From NCBI GenBank assembly GCA_023228425.1, contig JALOBE010000014.1, forward strand, positions 1 through 61,861: a stretch of 61,861 nt of DNA, written 5' to 3'. The translations under genes and the position numbers were made by a program. Positions 53,594 to 61,861 of this stretch are shown piece by piece. This stretch comes from Syntrophales bacterium (GTDB lineage: Bacteria; Desulfobacterota; Syntrophia; Syntrophales; UBA2210). The notes below the pieces were generated by a model that saw only the letters and a list, made by a program, of their open reading frames with translations, made no database searches and was not told the DNA's origin. The first letter of the stretch is position 1, and each line of letters starts with the position of its first letter.

Positions 53594-54043
53594 ATGGATT
53601 TCATCAAGATACGTTTCAGTGACGAGCGCAGGCTGTTTGACGTGGAAGGACACAGTTCTCTTTCGGAGGCGATGCGTTTTTTCGATCCGGCACTTACGGT
53701 GTACCGTCGAATCTGGAGACCTGCCGTGGACATCTACGAAAGCCCGGAATTGTATACCGTCATCGTTGAATTGCCGGGGGTGCGCAACGAGGATCTTCAC
53801 CTGGAAATCGACAGCCGTACGGTGCGCATACACGGGTCGAGAGAGGAACGGATTCGAGCCGGACAGTGCCGGTACCGTCTTGCCGAAATAACCTACGGCA
53901 ATTTCGAACGCACACTCACCCTCGCCGTTCCCGTCGATGTCGATGGCGTAGAAGCAACCCTGTCCGGGGGGTTCCTGGAGATACGGATTCCCAAGATTCC
54001 GCCGGCCAGTGCGGTTTGCAAGGTTTCTATCGGCTCTCACTGA
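53594..54043 (+). CDS. Hsp20/alpha-crystallin-family small heat-shock protein
   Basis: ATP-independent holdase (149 residues). The alpha-crystallin domain begins WRPAVDIYESPELYTVIVELPGV and ends LSGGFLEIRIPKI, the typical Hsp20 edges (A.L.GVL.I..PK) with only an Ile-Pro-Lys tail. The ATG at 53594 has AGGAGAGG upstream; a start at 53528 would add unconserved residues. It lies 49 bases before lon, a common chaperone-protease pairing, suggesting joint stress control. Confidence 0.88.
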   Translation: MDFIKIRFSDERRLFDVEGHSSLSEAMRFFDPALTVYRRIWRPAVDIYESPELYTVIVELPGVRNEDLHLEIDSRTVRIHGSREERIRAGQCRYRLAEITYGNFERTLTLAVPVDVDGVEATLSGGFLEIRIPKIPPASAVCKVSIGSH

Positions 54044-54092
54044 TAGAGTCAATTGTTCTATTCCTGTCCGCTCGCGCAAAGGAGAGGTATTC

Positions 54093-56495
54093 ATGATCGA
54101 ACAGCAGCTGTCGGAAGACCTGAAAGACATAAAAGTCCCCGATGTTCTCTCCATCCTGCCTGTATGGAATGTGGTCATCTATCCCCATATGACCTTTCCC
54201 ATGGAAGTAGTCGGCGAAAGGGCGGTTGCCCTCGTTGACGAAGCCATGACGGGGGACCGATTGATCGGTCTGGTCATGACCAGGAAGATTCCCGACGAAA
54301 ATCTTCCCGATCCCGATGATATACACCATGTGGGGACCGTCGTCGCCATCCTGAAAATGGCCAACGCCGGTGACAACAAGGCCCATCTCATCCTCCAGGG
54401 GCTCCGTCGCTTCAAGATAGAAGAGTTCCTGACGGGAAAGAATTACCTGACGGCGCGGGTGAAGACCCTCATTGACCGAGAGGCCGAAGGAATAGAAATT
54501 GAAGCCCTCATGGTCAATCTGGTGAGTCTTTTCGATCGGGTCGTAAAACTGTCTCCCTTTCTGCCTCAGGAGTTCGGCGCCATGGCGAAAGCCATACGCC
54601 AGCCGGGCGCCCTGGTCGATATGATTGCCGCCGTCATAAACGTCGACGCGGAAGAAAAACAGAAAGTCCTCGAAACCCTGGACATTCGGGAACGCCTGGA
54701 GATGGTGACACGCCTGGTGAATCACCAGGTGGAAATACTTGAACTGGGTAACAAGATACAGACACAGGTCAAGGGTGATTTTGACAAGAGCCAGCGGGAG
54801 TATTATCTGCGCCAGCAGCTGAAGGCCATTCAGGAAGAGCTGGGAGAGACCGACGATCAATCGAAAGTCGAGATAGAGGGATACCGGTCAAGAATTGAAG
54901 AGAGGGGGCTTCCCGAGGAAGCCCGGAAAGAGGCTGAACGAGAGCTTTCACGACTTTCCCGCATGCATCCCTCATCGGCGGAATATACCGTGGCTTCCAC
55001 GTATCTCGACTGGATAACCTCACTTCCCTGGAACATTGAAACCAGGGATGTCCTGAATATTAAAAAGGCCCTGAAAATTCTTGATGAAGATCATTACGGC
55101 CTGCTCAAACCGAAGAAACGGGTTATCGAGTACCTGGCGGTCCGAACGTTGAAACCCGACACCAAGGGGCCCATACTCTGCTTCGTTGGTCCACCGGGAA
55201 CGGGCAAAACCTCCCTGGGTACATCCATAGCCCGTGCCCTGGGACGGAAATTCGTAAGGATTTCGCTGGGAGGTGTCCGGGACGAAGCGGAGATCAGGGG
55301 ACACCGACGGACCTACGTTGGCGCCCTGCCGGGCAGAATCATCCAGGGGATACGCAGGGCGGAGACCAACAACCCCGTGTTCATGCTCGACGAGATCGAC
55401 AAACTGGGAATGGACTTCAGGGGAGACCCCTCATCAGCGCTCCTGGAAGTGCTTGATCCGGAGCAGAACAATTCCTTCATGGACCACTATCTGGATGTGA
55501 GCTTTGATCTGTCCCGGGTCATGTTCATCACCACGGCCAATATACTTGACACGATCCCGCCGGCGCTCCGTGACCGCCTGGAGGTGATCGAACTGCCGGG
55601 CTACACACTGGATGAAAAGATCAAGATTGCCGAGCGGTACCTCATTCCCCGACAGATCAGTGAAAACGGTCTTCAGCCCCGACAGGTAAAGTTCACGAAA
55701 GCCGCAAAGAAGCAGATCATCGCGTCCTATACCCGTGAGGCGGGCGTGCGGAATCTTGAACGGGAAATCGCGACGCTGTGCCGAGGCATTGCCAGCGCCA
55801 TAGTCAGAGGTGAGGCAGCGAAAACGGTGATCGGTGTGAAGGATCTTCACAAGTACCTTGGTCCCCCGAAAATCATACCGGAGAAAAACATCCGTATAGC
55901 AAAACCGGGGGTTGCCATGGGCCTTGCCTGGACACCCGCCGGGGGAGAACTGCTCTTTGTGGAAGCCACTGCCATGAAGGGGAACAAGGGGCTCCTGCTC
56001 ACGGGTCAACTGGGGGACGTGATGAAAGAATCCGCCTCGGCGGCCCTGAGCTTCATACGGACCAACGCGGAAGAGCTGGGCATCGACAGGGATTTTTACG
56101 ATAACATGGATATCCATATCCATGTGCCGGCCGGAGCTATTCAGAAGGACGGACCGTCGGCGGGTGTAACGATCCTCACGGCGTTGACGTCGCTCCTCAC
56201 GCAGCGGACCGTGCAGCAGGACCTTGCCATGTCGGGAGAGATTACCCTTCGAGGGGCGATCCTCCCCGTAGGCGGAATCAAGGACAAGGTGCTGGCGGCG
56301 CACCGGGCGGGAATAAAGTCCATCATTCTTCCGAAGTGGAACATGAAAGACATGGAGGATATCCCCAAGAACGTACGGAAGGATATAACATTTTATTTCT
56401 TCGATGAGATGATGGATGTGGTGAAAACGGCCCTTTCAGGCCCGACACCGGCGGGATCGGGCAGCCTCAGAAACGCCGGGACGAAAAAATCCTGA
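54093..56495 (+). CDS. lon: ATP-dependent protease Lon
   Basis: Cytoplasmic AAA+ serine protease (800 residues). The N-terminal substrate domain starts LPVWNVVIYPHMTFPM; Walker A GPPGTGKTS is near residue 367 and Walker B FMLDEIDKLG near 427. The proteolytic Ser689 (KDGPSAGVT) and Lys732 (GGIKDKVLAAHR) lie 43 residues apart as in other Lon proteases. ATG 54093 with AAAGGAGAGG upstream is preferred to an ATG at 54009 inside hsp20. Confidence 0.95.
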   Translation: MIEQQLSEDLKDIKVPDVLSILPVWNVVIYPHMTFPMEVVGERAVALVDEAMTGDRLIGLVMTRKIPDENLPDPDDIHHVGTVVAILKMANAGDNKAHLILQGLRRFKIEEFLTGKNYLTARVKTLIDREAEGIEIEALMVNLVSLFDRVVKLSPFLPQEFGAMAKAIRQPGALVDMIAAVINVDAEEKQKVLETLDIRERLEMVTRLVNHQVEILELGNKIQTQVKGDFDKSQREYYLRQQLKAIQEELGETDDQSKVEIEGYRSRIEERGLPEEARKEAERELSRLSRMHPSSAEYTVASTYLDWITSLPWNIETRDVLNIKKALKILDEDHYGLLKPKKRVIEYLAVRTLKPDTKGPILCFVGPPGTGKTSLGTSIARALGRKFVRISLGGVRDEAEIRGHRRTYVGALPGRIIQGIRRAETNNPVFMLDEIDKLGMDFRGDPSSALLEVLDPEQNNSFMDHYLDVSFDLSRVMFITTANILDTIPPALRDRLEVIELPGYTLDEKIKIAERYLIPRQISENGLQPRQVKFTKAAKKQIIASYTREAGVRNLEREIATLCRGIASAIVRGEAAKTVIGVKDLHKYLGPPKIIPEKNIRIAKPGVAMGLAWTPAGGELLFVEATAMKGNKGLLLTGQLGDVMKESASAALSFIRTNAEELGIDRDFYDNMDIHIHVPAGAIQKDGPSAGVTILTALTSLLTQRTVQQDLAMSGEITLRGAILPVGGIKDKVLAAHRAGIKSIILPKWNMKDMEDIPKNVRKDITFYFFDEMMDVVKTALSGPTPAGSGSLRNAGTKKS

Positions 56496-56511
56496 ATGAC
56501 CCGTCCGTGTC

Positions 56512-56530
56512 CGGGGTTACCCCGATGCTT
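56512..56530 (+). terminator. Short hairpin with T-run after lon
   Basis: CGGGG-TTA-CCCCG then ATGCTTTTTT on the + strand. The 5-bp stem is short but the T-run is good. It overlaps the last codons of the convergent Nudix gene. Confidence 0.45.
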
Positions 56531-56969
56531 TTTTGGTTCTGAAATAGTCCGACAGTATGGTGCCGTGGTCGAAGACGATCGGTTCCGGGAGGCTGTCCCT
56601 TGTGAAGAGGCCGATCCGGGCCGCGTCATCGTCGGCTTCCGGCGTTCCCGTCGCACGGGCGATGAAAACCGTGGATATGGTATGAAGCCTCGGGTCCCTG
56701 TCAGGGTTTGAATAGCTTCCCATCTGCCGGAGATCGGTGACATCGAGCGATGTTTCTTCGCGGGCTTCACGTCGGGCGGCCTCTTCAAGGGACTCGCCGT
56801 AGTCGACAAAGCCGCCGGGGATCGCCCAGCCGACGGGTTCATTTTTCCGGTAAACCAGCAGGATGCCGTCATCGATTTCGATTATGATATCAACGGTCGG
56901 GACGGGGTTCCGGTACCGTTGGACGGGGCCGCCGCAATGCGGACAGTTTCGTGTCGCTGGAACGGTCAT
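56517..56969 (-). CDS. Nudix hydrolase
   Basis: Pyrophosphohydrolase (150 residues) for nucleoside-diphosphate-linked compounds. The Nudix box is GFVDYGESLEEAARREAREE, with REXXEE-type glutamates present. An N-terminal CPHCGG zinc-ribbon-like start resembles NADH pyrophosphatase NudC and ADP-ribose hydrolase relatives. ATG 56969 is preferred to the longer frame because AGGGAGG precedes it. The substrate is not determined. Confidence 0.88.
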   Translation of the reverse strand: MTVPATRNCPHCGGPVQRYRNPVPTVDIIIEIDDGILLVYRKNEPVGWAIPGGFVDYGESLEEAARREAREETSLDVTDLRQMGSYSNPDRDPRLHTISTVFIARATGTPEADDDAARIGLFTRDSLPEPIVFDHGTILSDYFRTKKASG

Positions 56970-57157
56970 GGGATATCCTCCCTGCTCGCCATGGCTGATT
57001 TTTAATTGTATAAGCCTGATCATCCCCCCTGTCAATCCTGTTCGGCCCGCCGGTGTCCCGTTTTCGCGGCCTCTGCCTAATCCCTTGACAATTGATGGCT
57101 GATTCATTAGCCTACAGCACTACGGCCTACGGCAATAAACCGTCGAACGGGGGAGAT

Positions 57158-57568
57158 ATGATAGGTGTAATAGTAATTACCCACGGGAATCTCGGAAGGG
57201 AGCTGATACGGGCCGCCGAGTTGATCAAGGGGGAGATGAAGGGCGTACTTCCCGTTTCAGTGGATGCCACAAAGAGTGTGGAAGATCTGAAAAAGGAGAT
57301 CACCACGGTTCTCAAGAAAGCTGACTCGGGAGAGGGTGTCCTTATCCTGACGGATCTTTTCGGCGGGACACCATCCAACATATCGCTGTCGTTTCTGAAA
57401 AAGAACAAGATTGAAGTCGTTACGGGCGTGAATCTTCCCATGCTTCTGAAAGTGCCCACCCTGAGAATGGAGATGAAGCTTGCCGAATTTGCCGATTCCA
57501 TCGCCGAATACGGCAGGAAGAATATTTACCTGGCCGGCGCCATACTGGACAGGAAAGCCGACGACTGA
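57158..57568 (+). CDS. PTS system mannose-family EIIA component
   Basis: Cytoplasmic phosphocarrier (136 residues). The phosphorylated His is probably His9 in IVITHGNLG, and LILTDLFGGTPSN is the EIIA-Man signature. GGGGGAG precedes the ATG at 57158. In many former deltaproteobacteria such EIIA proteins sit in regulatory PTS clusters with few sugar transporters. The EIIB gene follows after about 100 bases. Confidence 0.9.
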   Translation: MIGVIVITHGNLGRELIRAAELIKGEMKGVLPVSVDATKSVEDLKKEITTVLKKADSGEGVLILTDLFGGTPSNISLSFLKKNKIEVVTGVNLPMLLKVPTLRMEMKLAEFADSIAEYGRKNIYLAGAILDRKADD

Positions 57569-57669
57569 CAGTGTCGCGAACAGTTCCCGCCTTTCCCGCC
57601 GGGGAGCGGGTGACCGAAGAGGCTTCCGCGCGAAACCTTCGGTGAGAGACAAGGGGTTCGATCCGGGCG

Positions 57670-58167
57670 GTGAAACGATCGCTGGTACGCATCGACAACA
57701 GGCTGGTCCACGGCCAGATTCTCGAGTCCTGGGTTCCGTTTCTCAGGGCGTCCCGCATTATTGTCGTCAATGACGACGTTACGGGTGACCTGTTCCGTGA
57801 ATCGATCATACGAATGGCCGTTCCGAAGGAGATCGAACTCATCGTCCAGAGTGTCGAAGAATTTGCCCTGGGGCAGCCGGCCGACGGCTCCGACAGTACT
57901 GACGCGAGACACACGATCATTCTTTTCAGCGGGATCAAGGATGTTCTCAGGGCTCACCGGCTCGGTGTCCGGTTTGAGTCGATCAACGTGGGGAATGTTC
58001 AGAACAGCTCGTACAAGAAGAACATGGTGGGGAGCCACCTTCGATTGAGCGACGACGAAATCGACGATTTGATGACGCTGGTTCGCCTGGGTGTCAGCGT
58101 TGAAATCAGGAGCGTTCCCCGGGACAGGCCGGAATCGTTTGAAAACGCGGTACAGTGCCTGCGCTGA
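57670..58167 (+). CDS. PTS system mannose-family EIIB component
   Basis: Cytoplasmic EIIB (165 residues, normal length). The start LVRIDNRLVHGQILESWVP contains the active-site His15 in LVHGQ. The fold part INVGNVQNSS is typical. Starts at GTG 57670. A CoA-transferase gene on the opposite strand separates it from the EIIC gene 1.6 kb downstream. Confidence 0.9.
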   Translation: MKRSLVRIDNRLVHGQILESWVPFLRASRIIVVNDDVTGDLFRESIIRMAVPKEIELIVQSVEEFALGQPADGSDSTDARHTIILFSGIKDVLRAHRLGVRFESINVGNVQNSSYKKNMVGSHLRLSDDEIDDLMTLVRLGVSVEIRSVPRDRPESFENAVQCLR

Positions 58168-58273
58168 ATACGGCGGCGGCAGCAAAAAAAGATTTTTTGT
58201 CGCTCTACGCCCCCGGAACGGCAACACGCGAAGGGCCGGCCCCTGATGATACTCCGGCGCGATGCTGTTTACC

Positions 58274-59452
58274 TCAGGAATTGTCGGTCGTATCCCGCGG
58301 GAATCCCGCTATAATCCGCATTATTTCTTCCCTGTGTTCGTCCAGCTCCGGTGCCTTCCGGGCGGTGAGGATGTCGGGCGTGTCGTCGTACTTGACGGGA
58401 TTACCGGCAATCCTCAGGGAGGGATCATGTTCGAGAGGGATGAGCATCTTCCGCCAGGCGAGTTGTTCCGACCTGAAGAGATCCTGTACTGTTTGTATCG
58501 TTCCGCAGACGATGCCCGCCTCGTCGAATTTCCGGACCCACGCATCGACGGTGTTCGCGGAAAGAGCTTCGTTTATGGAGGCCGTGAGGGCTTCCACGTT
58601 TTGTGTTCTCAGGTTGTTGGTAGAAAATCGGCTGTCCTTCGCGAGGTCCGGTCGTCCTATCAGGTCGCAGAGAAGCTGGAAATGTCTGTCGTGTCCCACG
58701 GCAATGACCACGATCCCGTCCCGGGCTTCGAAAGCGCCGAAGGGTGTTATGGACGGATGCCGCGATCCGATGGGCCCCGGCACCTTACGCGTTATCTGGC
58801 AGCGAATGATGGCGTTTTCGAGAACGGAAACCATGCTGTCGAGCATGGCCACATCAACGCGCGTTCCTCCTCCGCTCCGGCCTCGTCTGAAGAGCGCGGC
58901 GATTATGCCGATTGCCGTGTACATGCCGGTTACAATATCGCTGATCGACGTTCCAACGCGGGTTACCCGGCCGTCCTCAAGCCCGGTTATGGACATGATG
59001 CCCGAAGCGGCCTGTATGATCATGTCGAAGGCGGGTTTCTGCGAATCCGGTCCGCCGTGGCCGAATCCGCTCGCGCTGGCATAGATGATGTCCGGGTTGA
59101 TGTCCCTGATACGGTCCGGCGAGAAACCGAGTCGTTCAAGAACGCCGGGGCGGAAGTTTTCGACGATAACATCGGAAACCCTGATCAGGTCGGTAAAGAT
59201 CTGCTTGTCCCGTTTGTTCTCGAGGTCAAGGGCAATGGATTTCTTGCCCGAATTGACGCTGATGAAATACCCGGAGTGTTTCTGCTCCTCGTCGATGAAT
59301 GGTCCGTAGTGCCGTGACTCGTCTCCCGTCACGGGCCGTTCGATTTTGATCACCTCGGCACCGAGATTGCCGAGGATCATGGTGCAGAACGGTCCGGCAA
59401 GGACCCGGGTGAGGTCCACGACCCTGATTCCGGAAAGAGGCTGTTCCTTCAT
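58274..59452 (-). CDS. CoA-transferase family III (CaiB/BaiF type)
   Basis: Moves CoA between carboxylic acids through an enzyme-bound aspartyl anhydride (392 residues). The N-terminal VVDLTRVLAGPFCTMILGNLGAEVIKIE and NSGKKSIALDL are diagnostic; the catalytic Asp is in KPAFDMIIQA. The acyl substrate is unknown. Together with crotonase and the hydroxybutyryl-CoA dehydratase homologue elsewhere in the window, it suggests acyl-CoA-based fermentation. It is inserted, inverted, between PTS genes, which suggests rearrangement. Confidence 0.92.
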   Translation of the reverse strand: MKEQPLSGIRVVDLTRVLAGPFCTMILGNLGAEVIKIERPVTGDESRHYGPFIDEEQKHSGYFISVNSGKKSIALDLENKRDKQIFTDLIRVSDVIVENFRPGVLERLGFSPDRIRDINPDIIYASASGFGHGGPDSQKPAFDMIIQAASGIMSITGLEDGRVTRVGTSISDIVTGMYTAIGIIAALFRRGRSGGGTRVDVAMLDSMVSVLENAIIRCQITRKVPGPIGSRHPSITPFGAFEARDGIVVIAVGHDRHFQLLCDLIGRPDLAKDSRFSTNNLRTQNVEALTASINEALSANTVDAWVRKFDEAGIVCGTIQTVQDLFRSEQLAWRKMLIPLEHDPSLRIAGNPVKYDDTPDILTARKAPELDEHREEIMRIIAGFPRDTTDNS

Positions 59453-59771
59453 GAGCGACCCCGTATGGTAGAGTTATGATTGTTCTAACCACCGCCGGAT
59501 CGGCTGTCAACCTGAAAAACCGGTGTGGAAACGATTGACTTTGCCGCGGGTCTCACCTATTGTGATTTGATAATACGAACACTCGGTAACGCGGGGGTTG
59601 CCCCCGCGCGCGTCCTGAAGCACAGGGCCTCCTCCGGGGTACGCCGCAATGACGAAGGAGAAAAAGCGCGACAAGGCATCCCCGAACTTATTACGCAGTC
59701 GTCAATGGTGCGCCATGGCGGAAGACACACGCCGGGGAACGTATCATGATGAACGGGACGGATGGAGTGCC
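59453..59771. other. Divergent intergenic region with a partial repeat
   Basis: Region between the divergent CoA-transferase and EIIC genes. Bases about 59620-59704 resemble the right half of the 194-bp repeats: GGGGTACGCCGCAATGACG and a terminal TTACGCAGTCGTCA. The left end is not clearly preserved. A GC-rich palindrome GCGGGGG TTG CCCCCGC (59592-59608) precedes it and could act as a terminator, but no T-run follows. Confidence 0.5.
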
Positions 59772-60473
59772 ATGTGGATTCCCGCCTCTGAGGTCGCGCT
59801 CCTGGGAGGCCTGTTGTGCCTCGACAGGATCGCCCTGCAGGTCATGATCTCGCGGCCCGTCGTCGCGGGCCCCCTCGTGGGGTTCGTCCTGGGAGACCCC
59901 ATGACGGGTCTCGTGACGGGGGCCATGATCGAACTGCTCTGGATAGACCGGTTTCACATGGGGCGGTATCTACCGCCCAACGATACGGTTGTTTCCGTTC
60001 TCGTAACGGCCGGCACCATCCTGTCGGCACGAGGCATCCCGGGAGGCCCGCCGCAGGAGCTGGCGGCGGCGGCGGTTCTTCTCTTCGCTCCCGTGGCCTT
60101 CATCGCCCGATGGGGCGACATGCTGGTGGCCTCATCGAACACGTCCCTGTCGGAAGCGGCTCTGGAGGATGCCCGACGCGGTGATGCCCGTGCCATCGTG
60201 CGGAAGCACTATGTCGGCATGGCAAAGACCTTCGCCTTGTCGTCACTGCTGATTTTTCTGTGCCTTACGGTCGGTACGGTAATCTTGAGGGAGTTCTTCC
60301 CGGTTCTGCCCGAACGGGTTCTTTCAGCACTGACGATCGTGTACTGTGGTATTCCCGTCATCGGCATGTCCGTGGCGCTTTCGACAATCAAGGTGAGAGG
60401 GGCACTGCCGGTTTTTTCAGGCCTGTTCCTGGTCGTGCTCATTGTCCTGCGCCTCTGGCAGGGCGGAGGATAA
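59772..60473 (+). CDS. PTS system mannose/sorbose-family EIIC component
   Basis: Membrane component (233 residues) with about six hydrophobic segments. Family features are LDRIALQVMISRPVVAGPL and ELLWIDRFHMGRYLPPNDT (sections shown). ATG 59772 with GGATGGAG upstream is preferred to in-frame starts at 59649 and 59715, which add a non-hydrophobic tail. No EIID gene follows in the window, yet mannose-type permeases require IIC and IID; either IID is elsewhere or the permease is defective. Confidence 0.82.
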   Translation: MWIPASEVALLGGLLCLDRIALQVMISRPVVAGPLVGFVLGDPMTGLVTGAMIELLWIDRFHMGRYLPPNDTVVSVLVTAGTILSARGIPGGPPQELAAAAVLLFAPVAFIARWGDMLVASSNTSLSEAALEDARRGDARAIVRKHYVGMAKTFALSSLLIFLCLTVGTVILREFFPVLPERVLSALTIVYCGIPVIGMSVALSTIKVRGALPVFSGLFLVVLIVLRLWQGGG

Positions 60474-60502
60474 ACCGGAATAACGGAGGAGGACTCCCTG
60501 TC

Positions 60503-61030
60503 GTGACAGAATATCGCCGGGGCACAGACGGAAGCGGTTTTCTTGCCATCAGGGACATGGCGACGGATGATCTGCACGAGGTGCTTCGCATAGAACGGTC
60601 ATCCTTTCCGAATCCCTGGACGGAAGGCATGCTCCTGGACGAGCTGTCTTCCTCGTGCTGTGTGAGTCGCGCCGCCTTCTGCGACGGGGCCGTGGTCGGC
60701 TACTGCTCCTTTTCGCTGGTCCTGGATGAGGCGCACTTGAGAAGCATCGCGGTTGACGGTTCCTTCCGCGGCCGGGGCGTGGCATCGGAACTCCTGGCAG
60801 ACATGATCGGCATCTCCCTGGAACGGGGCGCCCGATGGGCGGCCCTTGAGGTGCGACCCTCCAACAGGAGCGCGGTCAGCCTCTATAACCGCTTCGGCTT
60901 CCGCGTCACCGGCGTCCGCCCCCGCTATTATGCCGATACCAGGGAAGACGCGCTTATCATGTGGGCGGACCTTACCAGGTCATGCCCCTCGCCGGCGAAA
61001 GGATTAACGGGTTCCGATGAAGCAGGTTAA
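60503..61030 (+). CDS. rimI: Ribosomal-protein-alanine N-acetyltransferase-like GNAT enzyme
   Basis: GNAT acetyltransferase of 175 residues. The fold parts are SFPNPWTEGML, the acetyl-CoA loop VDGSFRGRGVASELL, ALEVRPSNRSAVSLYNRFGFRVTGVRPRYY (sections shown) and EDALIMW, a close match to RimI. It acetylates the N-terminus of ribosomal protein S18 in E. coli. GTG 60503 is ten bases after GGAGGAGG. The end overlaps pyrK by 14 bases. Confidence 0.88.
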   Translation: MTEYRRGTDGSGFLAIRDMATDDLHEVLRIERSSFPNPWTEGMLLDELSSSCCVSRAAFCDGAVVGYCSFSLVLDEAHLRSIAVDGSFRGRGVASELLADMIGISLERGARWAALEVRPSNRSAVSLYNRFGFRVTGVRPRYYADTREDALIMWADLTRSCPSPAKGLTGSDEAG

Positions 61031-61847
61031 GGAACGCGCGCGGGGTATCGTCCGTTCAAATCGTGAGGTGGCGCCGGAACACCGGGTTGTGAGGATCGAG
61101 CTTCCCCGGACGTTCGCTGTCGCCACACCGGGCCAATTCGTGATGATCAGGACGCCCGGCGCGGATTCGCCGCTCCTGCCGCGCCCCTTCAGTATTTATT
61201 CCCGGGATGAAGGGGAGGGGACGCAGTGGATCGATCTCCTCTACCGCGTTGTCGGCGAGGGCACACAACAGCTGGCCTCCCGGGGGAATGGTGACGGCAT
61301 CGATGTCCTCGGTCCCCTGGGGAAAGGGTTCCGGATAGACCCCGGGCTTCGAAGAATGGTACTCGTTGCCGGTGGAGCGGGAGTGGCGCCTCTGAATTTT
61401 CTGGCCGAGTATTGCCGGAGAAATGACGTCGATCGGGAGAGGGAGATATGGGCTTACCTCGGTGCACGAACGGCGGGTCTTCTTGCCGGTCTCGACAGGA
61501 TTGAGGCGGTCTGTGACCGTGTCCTCGTTGCCACCGACGACGGGAGCCGCGGTTGCCGCGGTATGGTGACGGACTGTTTCAGGAACGATCTTCCGTCGCT
61601 CGCGCGCGACGGATCCGACGTCTATGCCTGCGGTCCCGGACCGATGATGAAAACGCTGGCGGAACTGTCTGAAAGGGCCGGTCTGCAATGCCAGGTGTCG
61701 GTGGAGGAGCGTATGGCCTGCGGTTTCGGGGTGTGCCGGGGCTGTGCCGTGAAAGTCAGGCCCGCCGATCCGGAGCCCCGGTACCGTCCGGTCTGCACCG
61801 ACGGCCCCGTTTTCGACGCAAGGGATATTGACTGGGATGACAGCTGA
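61017..61847 (+). CDS. pyrK: Dihydroorotate dehydrogenase B electron-transfer subunit
   Basis: FAD and [2Fe-2S] subunit (276 residues) that passes electrons from dihydroorotate dehydrogenase to NAD+. The FAD part is LPRPFSIYSRD, the NAD-binding loop VAGGAGVAPLNFLAEY, and the cluster motif CGFGVCRGC with a later Cys (YRPVCTDGP), as in PyrK. A probable pyrD begins inside its 3' end. Confidence 0.93.
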   Translation: MKQVKERARGIVRSNREVAPEHRVVRIELPRTFAVATPGQFVMIRTPGADSPLLPRPFSIYSRDEGEGTQWIDLLYRVVGEGTQQLASRGNGDGIDVLGPLGKGFRIDPGLRRMVLVAGGAGVAPLNFLAEYCRRNDVDREREIWAYLGARTAGLLAGLDRIEAVCDRVLVATDDGSRGCRGMVTDCFRNDLPSLARDGSDVYACGPGPMMKTLAELSERAGLQCQVSVEERMACGFGVCRGCAVKVRPADPEPRYRPVCTDGPVFDARDIDWDDS

Positions 61848-61861
61848 AAAACCGGTCCTTC
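61837..61861 (+). CDS. pyrD: Probable start of pyrD (dihydroorotate dehydrogenase), cut by window edge
   Basis: ATG 61837 opens a frame (eight codons seen) overlapping the end of pyrK by 11 bases. The assignment rests on the usual pyrK-pyrD gene order alone; the residues visible are too few to identify. Confidence 0.35.

Overview
The window looks like chromosome of a strictly anaerobic, GC-rich bacterium of the former Deltaproteobacteria, most likely a Syntrophales/Syntrophobacterales-type lineage. This is inferred from the gene mix: a four-subunit 2-oxoacid:ferredoxin oxidoreductase with flavin and Fe-S electron-transfer partners, a split class I fumarase, an oxygen-sensitive 4-hydroxybutyryl-CoA dehydratase-type enzyme, crotonase and CaiB-type CoA-transferase genes, isolated mannose-type PTS subunits, and an apparent selenocysteine codon. 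No rRNA or taxonomic marker search was possible.

Layout. 1-7 kb: cation efflux (cut by the edge), metallo-hydrolase, cysteine hydrolase, WrbA, MtfA peptidase and GDPD on +, converging on an MFS/TonB-like pair on -. 7-10.6 kb: an information-processing cluster tadA, two tRNA-Ser, SRP RNA (ffs), dnaX, ebfC, recR. 10.6-17.9 kb: split fumarase, then a promoter-led six-gene operon for a 2-oxoacid oxidoreductase (gamma, delta, alpha, beta) with a GltD-like flavoprotein and a NuoG/HydB-like Fe-S protein. 17.9-33.6 kb: an accessory segment between tRNA-Asn and tRNA-Lys/Arg. It holds a broken transposase, a complete type I-E CRISPR-Cas operon headed by a DnaQ-like exonuclease, a RhuM gene remnant, an array of 61 repeats and 60 spacers, and a DUF1566 protein. 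Its base composition is visibly more AT-rich than the flanks.

33.8-38.9 kb (-): M48 protease, leucyl aminopeptidase and two oligopeptide-ABC ATPases, a peptide-handling group. 38.9-43.5 kb (+): cmk, rpsA, sppA, ihfB and a crotonase. 43.7-50.2 kb (-): a small Cys-rich sigma-region-4 protein and AddA/AddB. 50.4-56.5 kb (+): a CoA-disulfide-reductase-like flavoprotein whose redox Cys codon is TGA followed by a SECIS-like hairpin, a 4-hydroxybutyryl-CoA dehydratase-type enzyme, Hsp20 and Lon. 56.5-61.9 kb: Nudix, PTS EIIA, EIIB and EIIC, a CoA-transferase, RimI-like acetyltransferase, PyrK and the first codons of a probable pyrD.

Most notable points: the candidate selenoprotein at 50434-51771; two 194-bp repeats whose terminal TGA triplets form stop codons of flanking genes; a spacer that reconstitutes an intrinsic terminator inside the CRISPR array together with a boxA-like leader motif; and the exonuclease translationally coupled to cas3.
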